From: Vicinamibacteria bacterium
Lineage (GTDB): Bacteria; Acidobacteriota; Vicinamibacteria; Fen-336
DNA length: 44,983 bases
NCBI GenBank assembly: GCA_023701125.1
Contig: JAMPXO010000030.1
Coordinates: 1-44,983, forward strand
Reading direction: 5' to 3'
The notes under the pieces are model-generated. The model was not told where the DNA came from. It worked only from the letters and a program-made list of their open reading frames with translations, and did not search any database. The number at the start of each line of letters is the position of its first letter. The stretch's first letter is position 1. The position numbers and the translations under genes were made by a program. Shown in pieces: positions 21,894 through 29,211 of the stretch.

Positions 21894-22018
21894 GCAAGCT
21901 ACTGCGTGGCGTCGCGGCCGGCTGGGGCGCCAAGAAGGCCGGGGGCGGCTGCTTCACGACAATCCTCATCTTCATGTTGCTGTGGTGGGCGCTCGGCAGC
22001 TTCGAGATCTTCAAGTAG
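21890..22018 (+). CDS. 42-residue single-pass membrane peptide
   Basis: A TTG-initiated small gene reading [20 protein letters not shown], then [20 protein letters not shown], then FK. It has a basic N-terminal segment, a Gly-rich turn with one Cys, and one strong membrane helix (about 22-37) ending in an amphipathic tail. The start is supported by GGGAGGTGAG 5-6 bases upstream. It overlaps the end of the HEAT-repeat reading frame as TTGA; if the frameshift there is real, the gap would be about 54 bp. I do not recognise a named family. It is followed by a strong hairpin at 22032-22087. Confidence 0.6.
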   Translation: MSKLLRGVAAGWGAKKAGGGCFTTILIFMLLWWALGSFEIFK

Positions 22019-22031
22019 AGCGAGACGCCGA

Positions 22032-22087
22032 GGGGCTGCCCGGCCGCGGACCCGGGGCATTGTAGAAACGGGCGGCCGGGCGGCCCC
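22032..22087. terminator. Long inverted repeat between convergent genes (probable bidirectional terminator)
   Basis: GGGGCTGCCCGGCCGC (22032-22047) pairs with GCGGCCGGGCGGCCCC (22072-22087) at 15 of 16 positions plus one G-T wobble. The 24-base loop contains TTGTAGAAA, the same element found upstream of the sigma-54 promoters. It separates the 42-residue gene from the convergent glycine-zipper gene. No T tract is present on either side. Confidence 0.6.
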
Positions 22088-22093
22088 GGGCGA

Positions 22094-22591
22094 CTACAGG
22101 CTGTCCTTGTGGCCGTCGGCCTGGTGATCCCACGCGTCGCGCACGGCCGGGCTCGCGCTGTCCCAGTCGGCCCCGTCGGCGCCGACCACGTGGCGCCAGT
22201 CCTCCCGCAGGCGCGGCTCCGCGTTGGTCCAGTCGAGGGTCGCGTAGCGACCGCGGCCCTCCCAGCCGAGGCGATAGCTCGGCTGGTACGCCTCGTACGG
22301 GGCGCCCGCCGTCACGTAGGGTCGCGACGAGTAGTGCTCCCGCCAGTAGGCGTCCTCGAGGGTCGGATTGCCCGCCTCGGCGATGCCCTTGCCCGTCAGC
22401 CCGCCCGCGACGCCGCCGATGGCGGCACCGACCGCGGTGCCGATCGGCCCTCCCAGCGAGCCCACCACGGCTCCCAGCGTCGCGCCGCCGACCGACCCCA
22501 TGCCCACTCCCACCGGGTGCGCGCCGTGCGCGCCCGTGATCGGGTCGGGGTTCGCATCCGGCTGTTCCAGCTTGCTCGTCGACTCGTTCAT
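22094..22591 (-). CDS. Glycine-zipper protein
   Basis: A 165-residue protein. Residues about 28-72 are a glycine zipper (GVGMGSVGGATLGAVVGSLG, GPIGTAVGAAIGG), a motif that packs as paired helices in membranes. There is no signal peptide. The C-terminal half is hydrophilic and rich in Trp/Tyr/Arg (EDAYWREHYSSRPY, RLREDWRHV), resembling stress-related bacterial proteins with repeated W-x-x-x-E/H patterns. Start at 22591, with GGAGG 3-4 bases upstream. It is divergent from the encapsulin operon across 232 bp, and a possible minus-strand sigma-54 site lies in that gap. Function unknown. Confidence 0.8.
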   Translation of the reverse strand: MNESTSKLEQPDANPDPITGAHGAHPVGVGMGSVGGATLGAVVGSLGGPIGTAVGAAIGGVAGGLTGKGIAEAGNPTLEDAYWREHYSSRPYVTAGAPYEAYQPSYRLGWEGRGRYATLDWTNAEPRLREDWRHVVGADGADWDSASPAVRDAWDHQADGHKDSL

Positions 22592-22614
22592 GCTGCCTCC
22601 GCCGACCTGAGGGG

Positions 22615-22630
22615 TGCACGCGGCGTGCCC
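22615..22630 (-). promoter_or_regulatory. Possible sigma-54 promoter for the glycine-zipper gene
   Basis: Minus strand GGGCACGCCGCGTGCA has GG and GC at the correct 12-base offset and would start transcription near 22604, 13 nt before the ATG and including the GGAGG. The -12 element is GTGC rather than TTGC. The enhancer element lies only about 46 bp away on this side, so this is tentative. Confidence 0.35.
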
Positions 22631-22665
22631 ACTCCGGTCTGCGGCGACCGCGGCGCGACGTGCCC

Positions 22666-22676
22666 TTTCTACAAAG
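22666..22676 (+). promoter_or_regulatory. Shared upstream element TTTCTACAAAG (encapsulin operon)
   Basis: TTTCTACAAAG lies 80 bp before the T of the sigma-54 TGGC at 22746. The same element occurs at 29131, 31946 (reverse orientation) and 37347, with near-identical spacing. It is roughly palindromic (TTT-N-TA-N-AAA). It is a candidate enhancer site for one sigma-54 activator. Confidence 0.75.
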
Positions 22677-22745
22677 TTGCGCTGTCCGGCCCCGCGGCGA
22701 CCGCCGGTTCCGACGCCTTGCCGCGGCCTTTGGCGCCCGGGGCGG

Positions 22746-22761
22746 TGGCCCCGAGATTGCC
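22746..22761 (+). promoter_or_regulatory. Sigma-54 (RpoN) promoter of the encapsulin operon
   Basis: TGGCCCCGAGATTGCC matches the RpoN consensus TGGCAC-N5-TTGC, with GG at 22747-22748 and GC at 22759-22760. The predicted start is about 22772, giving a 52-nt leader with GGAGG at 22814-22818. The sequence from 22700 to 22800 is clearly similar to the promoter region at 29165-29267. Confidence 0.8.
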
Positions 22762-22823
22762 TTTCCTTCCAGCGGCCGGTCGTGATGCTCCGGCAAGGAG
22801 AAGGACCCGATACGGAGGAAGAG

Positions 22824-23186
22824 ATGTCCATTGACGATCATTCCGAGCCGCCGAGCCTCGTCACCGGCGAGACGCTGGACCTGCATCGCGCACTCATCAG
22901 CCTGAGGGAGGAGCTGGAGGCGATCGACTGGTACCAGCAGCGAGCCGATGCCTGCACAGATCCCGAGCTGAAGAACATCCTGCTGCACAACCGGAAAGAA
23001 GAGGTCGAGCACGCGGTGATGCTGATGGAGTGGGTCCGCCGTTGCGGCCGGGACTTCGACCAGCAGATGCGGACCTACCTGTTCACCGAGCGGCCGATCA
23101 CCATGATCGAGAGCGGCGCCGCGAACGGCGAGCCCGCGGCCTCCGCGAGCCAGAGCCTGGCCATCGGCAGCATGAAGGGGAAGTGA
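22824..23186 (+). CDS. Encapsulated ferritin-like protein (EncFtn), encapsulin cargo
   Basis: A 120-residue ferroxidase that oxidises Fe(II) inside an encapsulin shell. The two helices of an EncFtn protomer are visible. Expected metal ligands are Glu30 (in REELEAIDWYQQR), Glu60 and His63 (in NRKEEVEHAVMLMEWVRR); they sit two residues earlier than in the Rhodospirillum rubrum protein, and Trp36 is also shifted by two. The Ala/Ser-rich linker ends in SLAIGSMKGK, a good encapsulin-targeting peptide. The encapsulin gene begins 2 bp after the stop. Transcription appears sigma-54 dependent. Confidence 0.95.
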   Translation: MSIDDHSEPPSLVTGETLDLHRALISLREELEAIDWYQQRADACTDPELKNILLHNRKEEVEHAVMLMEWVRRCGRDFDQQMRTYLFTERPITMIESGAANGEPAASASQSLAIGSMKGK

Positions 23187-23188
23187 CC

Positions 23189-23998
23189 ATGGACATCCTG
23201 AAGCGAGAACAGGCGCCGATCACGCCCGAGGCCTGGAAGCAGATCGACGCCGAAGCCCGGCGCGTGCTCGAGATCAACCTGGCGGGACGCAAGCTGGTCG
23301 ACCTCGATGGCCCCCACGGCTGGCAGTACGCCGGGGTCAACACCGGCCACCTGCGCATGCGCAGCGAGAGCGGCCTCGGAGTGCCGTGGGGCATCCGCGA
23401 GGTGCTGCCCTTGATCGAGGTGAGGGTGCCGTTCGAGCTGCCGATCCAGCTGCTCGACAACGCCTCGCGCGGCGCGATCCTGGACCTGCCGGCGGTCGTG
23501 ACGGCCGCCGAGAAGGCCGCGCACGCCGAGGACAACGCCATCTTCAACGGCTTCAAGCCCGGGGCCATCGAGGGCATCATCCCGACCAGCGCGCATCCGT
23601 CGCTCGCCGTGCCGGACGACTACGCGAACTACCCGTTGGTCGTGGTGGACGCGGTCGAGACCCTGCGCCGCGCGGGCATCAACGGGCCGTATGCCCTGGC
23701 CCTCGGGCCGGTCTGCTACGCGGGCCTGGCCCAGGCGGCCCAGGACGGCTATCCGATCCGCCAGCGGGTCGAGCACTTCCTCGACGGGCCGATGGTGCTG
23801 GCGCCGATGGTGGACGGGGCGGTGCTGCTCTCGCACCGCGGGGGGGACTTCCAGTTGAGCGTCGGGCAGGACCTGTCCGTCGGCTACTCGGGGCGCGACC
23901 AGGAGAAGGCCTGGTTCTACCTGACCGAGTCTTTCACCTTCCGCGTCCTCGAGCAGCGCGCCGCCGTGTGCCTCAAGCCGAAGGGCCGCCGGAAGTAG
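23189..23998 (+). CDS. Encapsulin shell protein (family 1, HK97 fold)
   Basis: A 269-residue shell protein that self-assembles into an icosahedral nanocompartment. The N-terminus MDILKREQAPITPEAWKQID is the cargo-binding helix region. RKLVDLDGPHGWQYAGVNTG and GVPWGIREVLPLIEVRVPFEL are family hallmarks, and LSVGQDLSVGYSGRDQEKAW with YLTESFTFRVLEQ makes up the C-terminal part. Length is normal. With EncFtn just upstream this is an iron-storage encapsulin system, expected to mineralise iron in the lumen and protect against Fenton chemistry. Confidence 0.97.
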   Translation: MDILKREQAPITPEAWKQIDAEARRVLEINLAGRKLVDLDGPHGWQYAGVNTGHLRMRSESGLGVPWGIREVLPLIEVRVPFELPIQLLDNASRGAILDLPAVVTAAEKAAHAEDNAIFNGFKPGAIEGIIPTSAHPSLAVPDDYANYPLVVVDAVETLRRAGINGPYALALGPVCYAGLAQAAQDGYPIRQRVEHFLDGPMVLAPMVDGAVLLSHRGGDFQLSVGQDLSVGYSGRDQEKAWFYLTESFTFRVLEQRAAVCLKPKGRRK

Positions 23999-24005
23999 CG
24001 CCGGC

Positions 24006-25664
24006 TTGGAACCCGGCGCTCGCCACAAGTCGCCCAGCACCGGCGCCCTCACGGCTGAGGCGAGGGCGGTGCAGGACCGGCTCCACGAGTCGAATCCCCG
24101 CTACGACACCGTCATCATCGGCACGGGCATGGCCGCTCTCACCGTGGCGGCCCTGTTGGCCGAGAGCGGCCAGCGCGTCTGCATGCTGGAGGCCCACGAC
24201 CGGCCCGGCGGCTACGTCCACACGTTCGACTACGGGGACTTCTCCTTCTGTGCCCAGATCCACTACATCTGGGGCTGCGGACACGGCGACCGGGTCTGGC
24301 GCTTCCTGGACAAGCTCGGCCTGAACGCGGACATCGAGTTCGAAGCGCTCGACCCCGCTGGCTACGATCACGTGATCCTGCCGGATGGCAAACGAGTGAC
24401 CATCCCCTGTGGCTACGACCGGCTGGCCCGGAACATCGAGGCCGCATACCCGGGCCAGGGCGCCCGCGTGCGGGCGTTCACCGACATCCTCGACCGCCTG
24501 ACGGCGGAGGTGAGTCAACTCCCCGATTCCATCCGCTGGTGGCAGGTCCCCACCCTGGGCTGGCGCTTCCTGACCCTGCTCCGCTATCGCCACAAGACGG
24601 TGCAGCAGGTGTTCGACGAATGCGCGCTCAGCCGCGAGGCGCAGGCCGTCCTGATCGCCAACGCGGGCAACTTCATGTGCCCGCCCCGGGACCTCTCGAT
24701 CCTCGCCTACAACGGCCTGTTCTCCGGCTACAACCGCGGCGCCTATTACCCGCGCAAGCACTTCAAGCACCTGGTCGGGCGCCTGGTCGAGTTCATCACC
24801 TCCCATGCCGGCTGCCACGTCTACTACGAGCAGGAGGTGACCTCGCTCGCCGCCGGCGAGGACCGCGTCGAGTCCGTGGCCACCCGCGACGGGAAGGTCT
24901 TCAGCGCTCCCACCATCATCTGCAACGCCGACCCTCAGCAGATGGCCCGCGTGATCGGCCTCGAGAAGTTCCCGCGGCCCCATCGCAAGCCCCTGGAGTA
25001 CGAGTACTCGCAGACCGCGCTCACCGTCTATCTCGGGCTGCGCGGAGTGGACCTGCGGGAACACGGCTTCGGTCGCCACAACACCTGGCACCTCGAGCAG
25101 TGGGACATGAACGAGACCTGGGCCCAGGAGATGCGCCAGGACTGGAGCCGCCCCTGGGTCTTCATGGCGACCCCCTCGCTGCACACGGACGAACCGGGCA
25201 CCTGCCCGCCGGGCTCGCAGATCCTGGAACTCGCCACCACCGCCAACTACGACTACTTCCGCGAGCTGCGGGACCGCGACATCCGGGCCTACCGCCGCCA
25301 GAAGAAGGAAGTCGAAGACAAACTGATCGACATCGTCGAGCGTCACCACGTCCCCGACCTGCGCAAGCACATCGCCCTGCACGTGGCGGGCTCGCCCACC
25401 ACCAACGAGGACTTCTGCTGGGCGCCGCGCGGGCACTCCTACGGCCAGCAGCTCACCCCCGGGAACATGGGCCTCGGCCGGCTCAAGGCGAAGACGCCGT
25501 GGAAGAACTTCTACTGGTGCAATGCCGCGAGCGGTTACCCGGGCGTCAACGGCACGATCGGCACGGGGATGGAGCTGTACATGCGACTCACGGGCGATCG
25601 TTTCTGGAACCCGCGCGACACCCCCGACACGGCCACCTTGCTCCGTCAGTTGCCGGGCAGCTGA
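24006..25664 (+). CDS. CrtI-like FAD-dependent oxidoreductase (phytoene desaturase / retinol saturase superfamily)
   Basis: A protein of about 552 residues. The dinucleotide-binding motif VIIGTGMAALTVAALLAESG, then LEAHDRPGGYVHTF, begins near residue 41. The C-terminal FAD motif lies in NFYWCNAASGYPGVNGTIGTGMELYMRLTG. Such enzymes desaturate or saturate carotenoids and retinoids; the substrate is not evident. The start is uncertain: TTG at 24006 is 7 bp after the encapsulin stop, and GTG at 24069 is an alternative. It probably belongs to the encapsulin transcription unit. Its 3' end overlaps the convergent oxidoreductase by 19 bp. Confidence 0.85.
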   Translation: MEPGARHKSPSTGALTAEARAVQDRLHESNPRYDTVIIGTGMAALTVAALLAESGQRVCMLEAHDRPGGYVHTFDYGDFSFCAQIHYIWGCGHGDRVWRFLDKLGLNADIEFEALDPAGYDHVILPDGKRVTIPCGYDRLARNIEAAYPGQGARVRAFTDILDRLTAEVSQLPDSIRWWQVPTLGWRFLTLLRYRHKTVQQVFDECALSREAQAVLIANAGNFMCPPRDLSILAYNGLFSGYNRGAYYPRKHFKHLVGRLVEFITSHAGCHVYYEQEVTSLAAGEDRVESVATRDGKVFSAPTIICNADPQQMARVIGLEKFPRPHRKPLEYEYSQTALTVYLGLRGVDLREHGFGRHNTWHLEQWDMNETWAQEMRQDWSRPWVFMATPSLHTDEPGTCPPGSQILELATTANYDYFRELRDRDIRAYRRQKKEVEDKLIDIVERHHVPDLRKHIALHVAGSPTTNEDFCWAPRGHSYGQQLTPGNMGLGRLKAKTPWKNFYWCNAASGYPGVNGTIGTGMELYMRLTGDRFWNPRDTPDTATLLRQLPGS

Positions 25665-26980
25665 GCCAGGTCGCGAACCACCTGCCGGGCGGCCTTCTGC
25701 CCGCTGCGGCTCGCCCCTTCGATCCAGGGGCCGTTGAGGTAGTCGCCGCACAGGTAGAGCCCCTGCTGGCCCTGTCCGTCGCGCAGGAACTCCTTCACCC
25801 GCGCGATCTGCCCGCAGTCGTACTTCGGGATGGCCTCGGGCCAGCGCTCCAGGTCGTGGGCCCGCACCTGGTCGGCCACGGCCCGCAGCTCCGCGTTGAT
25901 CGTCAGCAACTCGGTCTTCACGACCTCGAAGATCTTGCCGTCCTCCTCGTTCATCAACTCGACCGCAGCCTCTTCGTGCAGCCCGACGTTGACGAGGGAC
26001 ATGCCGCCGCGGGTCGCGTGTTCCCCCTTCAGCGCCTCGTTGGTGAACTCCGAGATGACGGGGCTCTCCACGTAGGGGACGTAGAAACAATGGGTGTGCC
26101 CCAGCGTCTTCCTGGGGATGCGGAAGGACACGTTGATGGTCGAAGCGGAACGCGTCTGCTCGAGCAGGCGGCGGTGCGGACGGGGACCGCCGTCGAGCAT
26201 CCCGAGCGCGGCTTTCGGGGTGGCCGCCACGACCACGCGGTCGAAGACCCGGCTGGAGCCAGGCGTGTCGACCCGCCAACCGCCCTCGTGAGCCGCCAGC
26301 GCTTCGACCGCACAACGGCGATGGACGACCAGGCGGTCCGCCAGGGCTTCGGGAATCGCACGCATGTCGCCGTCGGCGTACACGACGCTGAAGTCGAAGG
26401 CCGCGTTCGCCATCATGCCGAACAGCGACAGGAAGGCGGCCACGCTGGTCTCGCTGGAGCGCGAGAACATCATGCAGGAGTTGAACGAATCCAGGACGTA
26501 GTCCGCGAACTCGTGGCCCACCTCGCGCCGGGCGAACGTGTAGGCATCTTCCTGGTTCAGGGCGTCAGGCGAGAGGCCGAGCTCGAAGAAGTCGAGCCCT
26601 GTGTGAGCCCTGCGGACCTTGATCAGGAACGCCAGGAATCGAAAGCGGCTGCGCAGGTTCAGCCCGTCCATGCGAAAGATGTCGCGCACCGAGCTGAAGT
26701 TCATCGGGCACGGGCGTCCACCCCGGTACACGACGTGGGTCACCGGACTGGCGTTCCGCAGCGAAACTCCCGTTTCTGCAGCCAGGGCGTTCACACCCCG
26801 GTAGGCGCCGATCAGGAAGTTGGCGCCCACGTCGAAGGCCAGGCCATCCTTCGTCCGCGTGTTCATGCGCCCCCCCACGCTGGAGTCGCGCTCGAACACC
26901 TGAACGGGGATGCCCGCCTTCTGGAGTTCCCATGCGCACGTCAAGCCGGCGATGCCGGCGCCGATCACCGCAACCCTCAT
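25646..26980 (-). CDS. FAD-dependent oxidoreductase, protoporphyrinogen-oxidase/amine-oxidase superfamily
   Basis: A 444-residue flavoprotein. The N-terminus MRVAVIGAGIAGLTCAWELQ, with FERDSSVGGRM, is the classical FAD-binding fold. The C-terminal GLYLCGDYLNGPWIEGASRSG is the second FAD-binding motif of amine oxidase/PPO-like enzymes. Candidate roles include porphyrin or carotenoid-type oxidations; the sequence does not decide. The ATG at 26980 is preceded directly by GGAGG, too close to serve as its ribosome-binding site. A sigma-54-like core at 26993-27008 predicts a start only 2 nt before the ATG. Divergent from the Ada-AlkA gene. Confidence 0.85.
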   Translation of the reverse strand: MRVAVIGAGIAGLTCAWELQKAGIPVQVFERDSSVGGRMNTRTKDGLAFDVGANFLIGAYRGVNALAAETGVSLRNASPVTHVVYRGGRPCPMNFSSVRDIFRMDGLNLRSRFRFLAFLIKVRRAHTGLDFFELGLSPDALNQEDAYTFARREVGHEFADYVLDSFNSCMMFSRSSETSVAAFLSLFGMMANAAFDFSVVYADGDMRAIPEALADRLVVHRRCAVEALAAHEGGWRVDTPGSSRVFDRVVVAATPKAALGMLDGGPRPHRRLLEQTRSASTINVSFRIPRKTLGHTHCFYVPYVESPVISEFTNEALKGEHATRGGMSLVNVGLHEEAAVELMNEEDGKIFEVVKTELLTINAELRAVADQVRAHDLERWPEAIPKYDCGQIARVKEFLRDGQGQQGLYLCGDYLNGPWIEGASRSGQKAARQVVRDLAQLPGN

Positions 26981-26992
26981 CCTCCACCCCCT

Positions 26993-27008
26993 AGCAAGAA
27001 CAGCGCCA
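26993..27008 (-). promoter_or_regulatory. Possible sigma-54 promoter (minus strand) for the FAD oxidoreductase
   Basis: Minus strand TGGCGCTGTTCTTGCT has exact GG/GC spacing and a TTGCT -12 element. Predicted +1 is near 26982, two bases before the ATG at 26980. No TTTCTACAAAG-type element occurs 80 bp upstream, so the activator would differ from the four-promoter group, or the match is chance. Confidence 0.4.
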
Positions 27009-27033
27009 GGGCCGGGGCGTTCATGTCCGAATC

Positions 27034-27049
27034 TGGCTAGCTCGTTGCC
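27034..27049 (+). promoter_or_regulatory. Possible sigma-54 promoter (plus strand) for the Ada-AlkA gene
   Basis: TGGCTAGCTCGTTGCC has GG and GC at the right offset, with +1 predicted near 27060, 14 nt before the ATG at 27074. No TTTCTACAAAG element is upstream. It forms a divergent pair with the site at 26993-27008 in the same 93-bp gap. Confidence 0.38.
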
Positions 27050-27073
27050 GGGTGGCGGCGTACTCTGCGGGGC

Positions 27074-28594
27074 ATGGAATCGGCCGTCGGACTCGACCGC
27101 AAGACGTGTGAACGGGCCAGTCGCGCGCGCGACCCGCGCTTCGACGGACGTTTCTTCATCGGGGTCACCACGACCCGCATCTACTGCCGGCCGATCTGCC
27201 CCGCGGTCGCGCCGCGACCCGCCAACAAGCACTACTTCCCCACCGCCGCTGCCGCGGCCGAGGCGGGGTTCCGGCCATGCCTGCGGTGCCGGCCCGAGGC
27301 CGCACCCGGCACGCCCGCGTGGCTGGGCACGAGCACGACCGTGCGGCGCGGGCTGGCCCTGATCCAGGCTGGCGCCCTCGACGAGGGCAGCGTCGACGAG
27401 TTGGCCGTCAGGCTCGGCGTCGGCTCCCGCCACCTGCACCGGCTGTTCGTGCAGCACCTCGGGGCGTCGCCGGTCGCGGTGGCGCAGACGCGCCGGCTGC
27501 ATTTCGCGAAGCGGCTGCTCGACGAGACCGACCTGGGGATGACCGAGATCGCGCTGGCCTCCGGCTTCGGCAGCGTGCGCCGCTTCAACGATGCGTTCCG
27601 CGACACGTACCAGCGCTCCCCCTCCGAGATCCGCCGCGGTCGCCCCGGCCCCCTGCCCAGCGGCCCCGAGAGCGGGATTCGCTCCCGGCACCAGCCCACC
27701 GCCGCGCTGCGTTTTCGGCTTGCCTACCGGCCCCCTTACGACTTCGACGGCGTGCTGTCCTTCCTGGCGACGCGCGCGGTGCCCGGCGTCGAGGGGGTCG
27801 AGAGCGGCGTGTACCGGCGCGTGGTCCGTGCCGGCGGGCAGCTCGGCACGATCGCCGTGCGGCACGTCGCGGCGGCGCGGGCGATCGAGCTCGAACTCCG
27901 TCACCCGGACCCGCGGGTCGCGTTCGGCGTGGTGCAGCGGGTGCGGGCGCTGTTCGATCTCGGCGCCGACCCGGCGCCCATCGCGTTGGCGTTTCGTGAC
28001 GACCCCATGCTCGCGGCCTGCGTCGCCGCCGCACCCGGCCAGCGGCTGCCCGGCGCGTTCGACCCGTTCGAGCTGGCCGTGCGCGCGGTCCTCGGCCAGC
28101 AGGTGAGCGTGGCGGCGGCGCGCACGTTCGCGGCGCGGCTCGCCGCCCGCCATGGCACAGCGCTGCCCACGCCCGCCGATGGCCTGACCCACGCGTTTCC
28201 CGATGCGGCGGCCCTGGCGGCGGCCCCGCTCGACGGTGTCGGCCTGACCGGGGCGCGGGTCCGCACGCTCCAGGGGCTCGCGCGCGCCGTCGCTGACGGA
28301 TCGGTCCGCTTCGACGACGATCCCGACGACGTGCGCCGGGCGCTGCTGGCGCTGCCCGGGTTCGGGCCGTGGACCGTCGAGTACGTGATGCTGCGCGGCG
28401 TCGGCGATCCCGACGCGTTCCCGGCAGGCGACCTCGCCCTGCGCAAGAGGCTGGCGGGCACGGGGCACGGGCCGGTGTCGGAGCGTGCGCTCGCCGCGCG
28501 GGCCGAGAGCTGGCGCCCGTGGCGAGGCTACGCGGTGTTCCACCTGTGGCGGTCGCTGGCCACAACCCCATCGAAGCGCGAGAGGAGCGTCTGA
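27074..28594 (+). CDS. Ada-AlkA fusion: methyl-sensing regulator plus DNA-3-methyladenine glycosylase II
   Basis: A 506-residue three-part protein. Residues 1-80 are the Ada zinc domain with four cysteines (Cys38, 42, 69, 72); Cys38 should accept methyl groups from phosphotriesters. About 88-185 is an AraC-type helix-turn-helix. About 205-300 is the AlkA N-terminal domain. About 305-495 is the HhH-GPD glycosylase domain with LPGFGPWTVEYVMLRG and catalytic Asp453. It senses and repairs alkylated DNA and probably activates its own operon. It overlaps the ogt start by one base (TGATG). This fusion is common in Actinobacteria and some Proteobacteria. Confidence 0.95.
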   Translation: MESAVGLDRKTCERASRARDPRFDGRFFIGVTTTRIYCRPICPAVAPRPANKHYFPTAAAAAEAGFRPCLRCRPEAAPGTPAWLGTSTTVRRGLALIQAGALDEGSVDELAVRLGVGSRHLHRLFVQHLGASPVAVAQTRRLHFAKRLLDETDLGMTEIALASGFGSVRRFNDAFRDTYQRSPSEIRRGRPGPLPSGPESGIRSRHQPTAALRFRLAYRPPYDFDGVLSFLATRAVPGVEGVESGVYRRVVRAGGQLGTIAVRHVAAARAIELELRHPDPRVAFGVVQRVRALFDLGADPAPIALAFRDDPMLAACVAAAPGQRLPGAFDPFELAVRAVLGQQVSVAAARTFAARLAARHGTALPTPADGLTHAFPDAAALAAAPLDGVGLTGARVRTLQGLARAVADGSVRFDDDPDDVRRALLALPGFGPWTVEYVMLRGVGDPDAFPAGDLALRKRLAGTGHGPVSERALAARAESWRPWRGYAVFHLWRSLATTPSKRERSV

Positions 28595-29115
28595 TGCGAA
28601 TGCTGTACACATACGTCGACACGCCGGTCGGTGATCTGCTGGTCGCGGGCGACGAAGGCGCGTTGCGCCTGGTGTCGTTCCCGACCGGCAAGATGCGGCG
28701 ACGGCCCGAGTCCGAGTGGGTCGAGGACGCGCGCCCGTTCAAGGCAGCGCGGCAGCAACTGCGCGAGTACTTCGCGGGCGCGCGCCAGCGCTTCGATTTG
28801 CCGCTCGAGCCCGTCGGCACTCCATTCCAGCGCCACGTGTGGGCGGAGTTACGGCGCATCCCGTACGGTCGCACGCGGACGTACGCCGAACTCGCCGCGC
28901 GCATCGGTCGGCCGCGCGCGATGCGGGCCGTCGGCACGGCCAACGGCGCCAACCCGCTGCCGATCGTGGTCCCGTGCCACCGCGTGATCGGCGCCGACGG
29001 CTCGCTCACCGGGTTCGGAGGTGGCCTTCCTGCCAAGCGCCTGCTCCTCGACCTCGAGGGCGCTCTGCCCCGCAACGACACCCACCCGGAGCGGGTCGCC
29101 CCGAAGCGGAAATAG
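28594..29115 (+). CDS. ogt: Methylated-DNA--protein-cysteine methyltransferase
   Basis: A 173-residue suicide repair protein that removes O6-alkyl groups from guanine. The active site PCHRVIGADGSLTGFGGGL contains acceptor Cys128. The upstream DNA-binding segment TPFQRHVWAELRRIPYGRTRTYAELA is conserved. The start at 28594 overlaps the Ada-AlkA stop; a second ATG six bases on is possible. GAGAGGAG lies just upstream. Together with the fusion gene it forms a two-gene adaptive-response operon. Confidence 0.95.
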   Translation: MRMLYTYVDTPVGDLLVAGDEGALRLVSFPTGKMRRRPESEWVEDARPFKAARQQLREYFAGARQRFDLPLEPVGTPFQRHVWAELRRIPYGRTRTYAELAARIGRPRAMRAVGTANGANPLPIVVPCHRVIGADGSLTGFGGGLPAKRLLLDLEGALPRNDTHPERVAPKRK

Positions 29116-29130
29116 CGGCGGCCGATCTCG

Positions 29131-29141
29131 TTTCTACAAAG
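29131..29141 (+). promoter_or_regulatory. Shared upstream element TTTCTACAAAG (peptide/peptidase/ligase operon)
   Basis: An exact TTTCTACAAAG, 81 bp before the T of the sigma-54 core at 29212. Identical to the copy at 22666. A secondary block TTATCG (29182-29187) lies 51 bp after it, corresponding to TTGCCG and TTACCG at the same offset in the encapsulin and kinase promoters. Confidence 0.75.
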
Positions 29142-29211
29142 ATGTGCCCTGCGGGCACCCTTCGCAGCCGGTTCCCGACGCTTATCGCGGCCTTTTGGGG
29201 GCCCGGACCGG

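Noticed and set aside
25681-28612. A 900+ codon minus-strand frame continuing upstream of the FAD oxidoreductase
   Set aside because: It passes through the Ada-AlkA gene, whose plus-strand product has full domain motifs; the extension resembles no protein. The start is at 26980.
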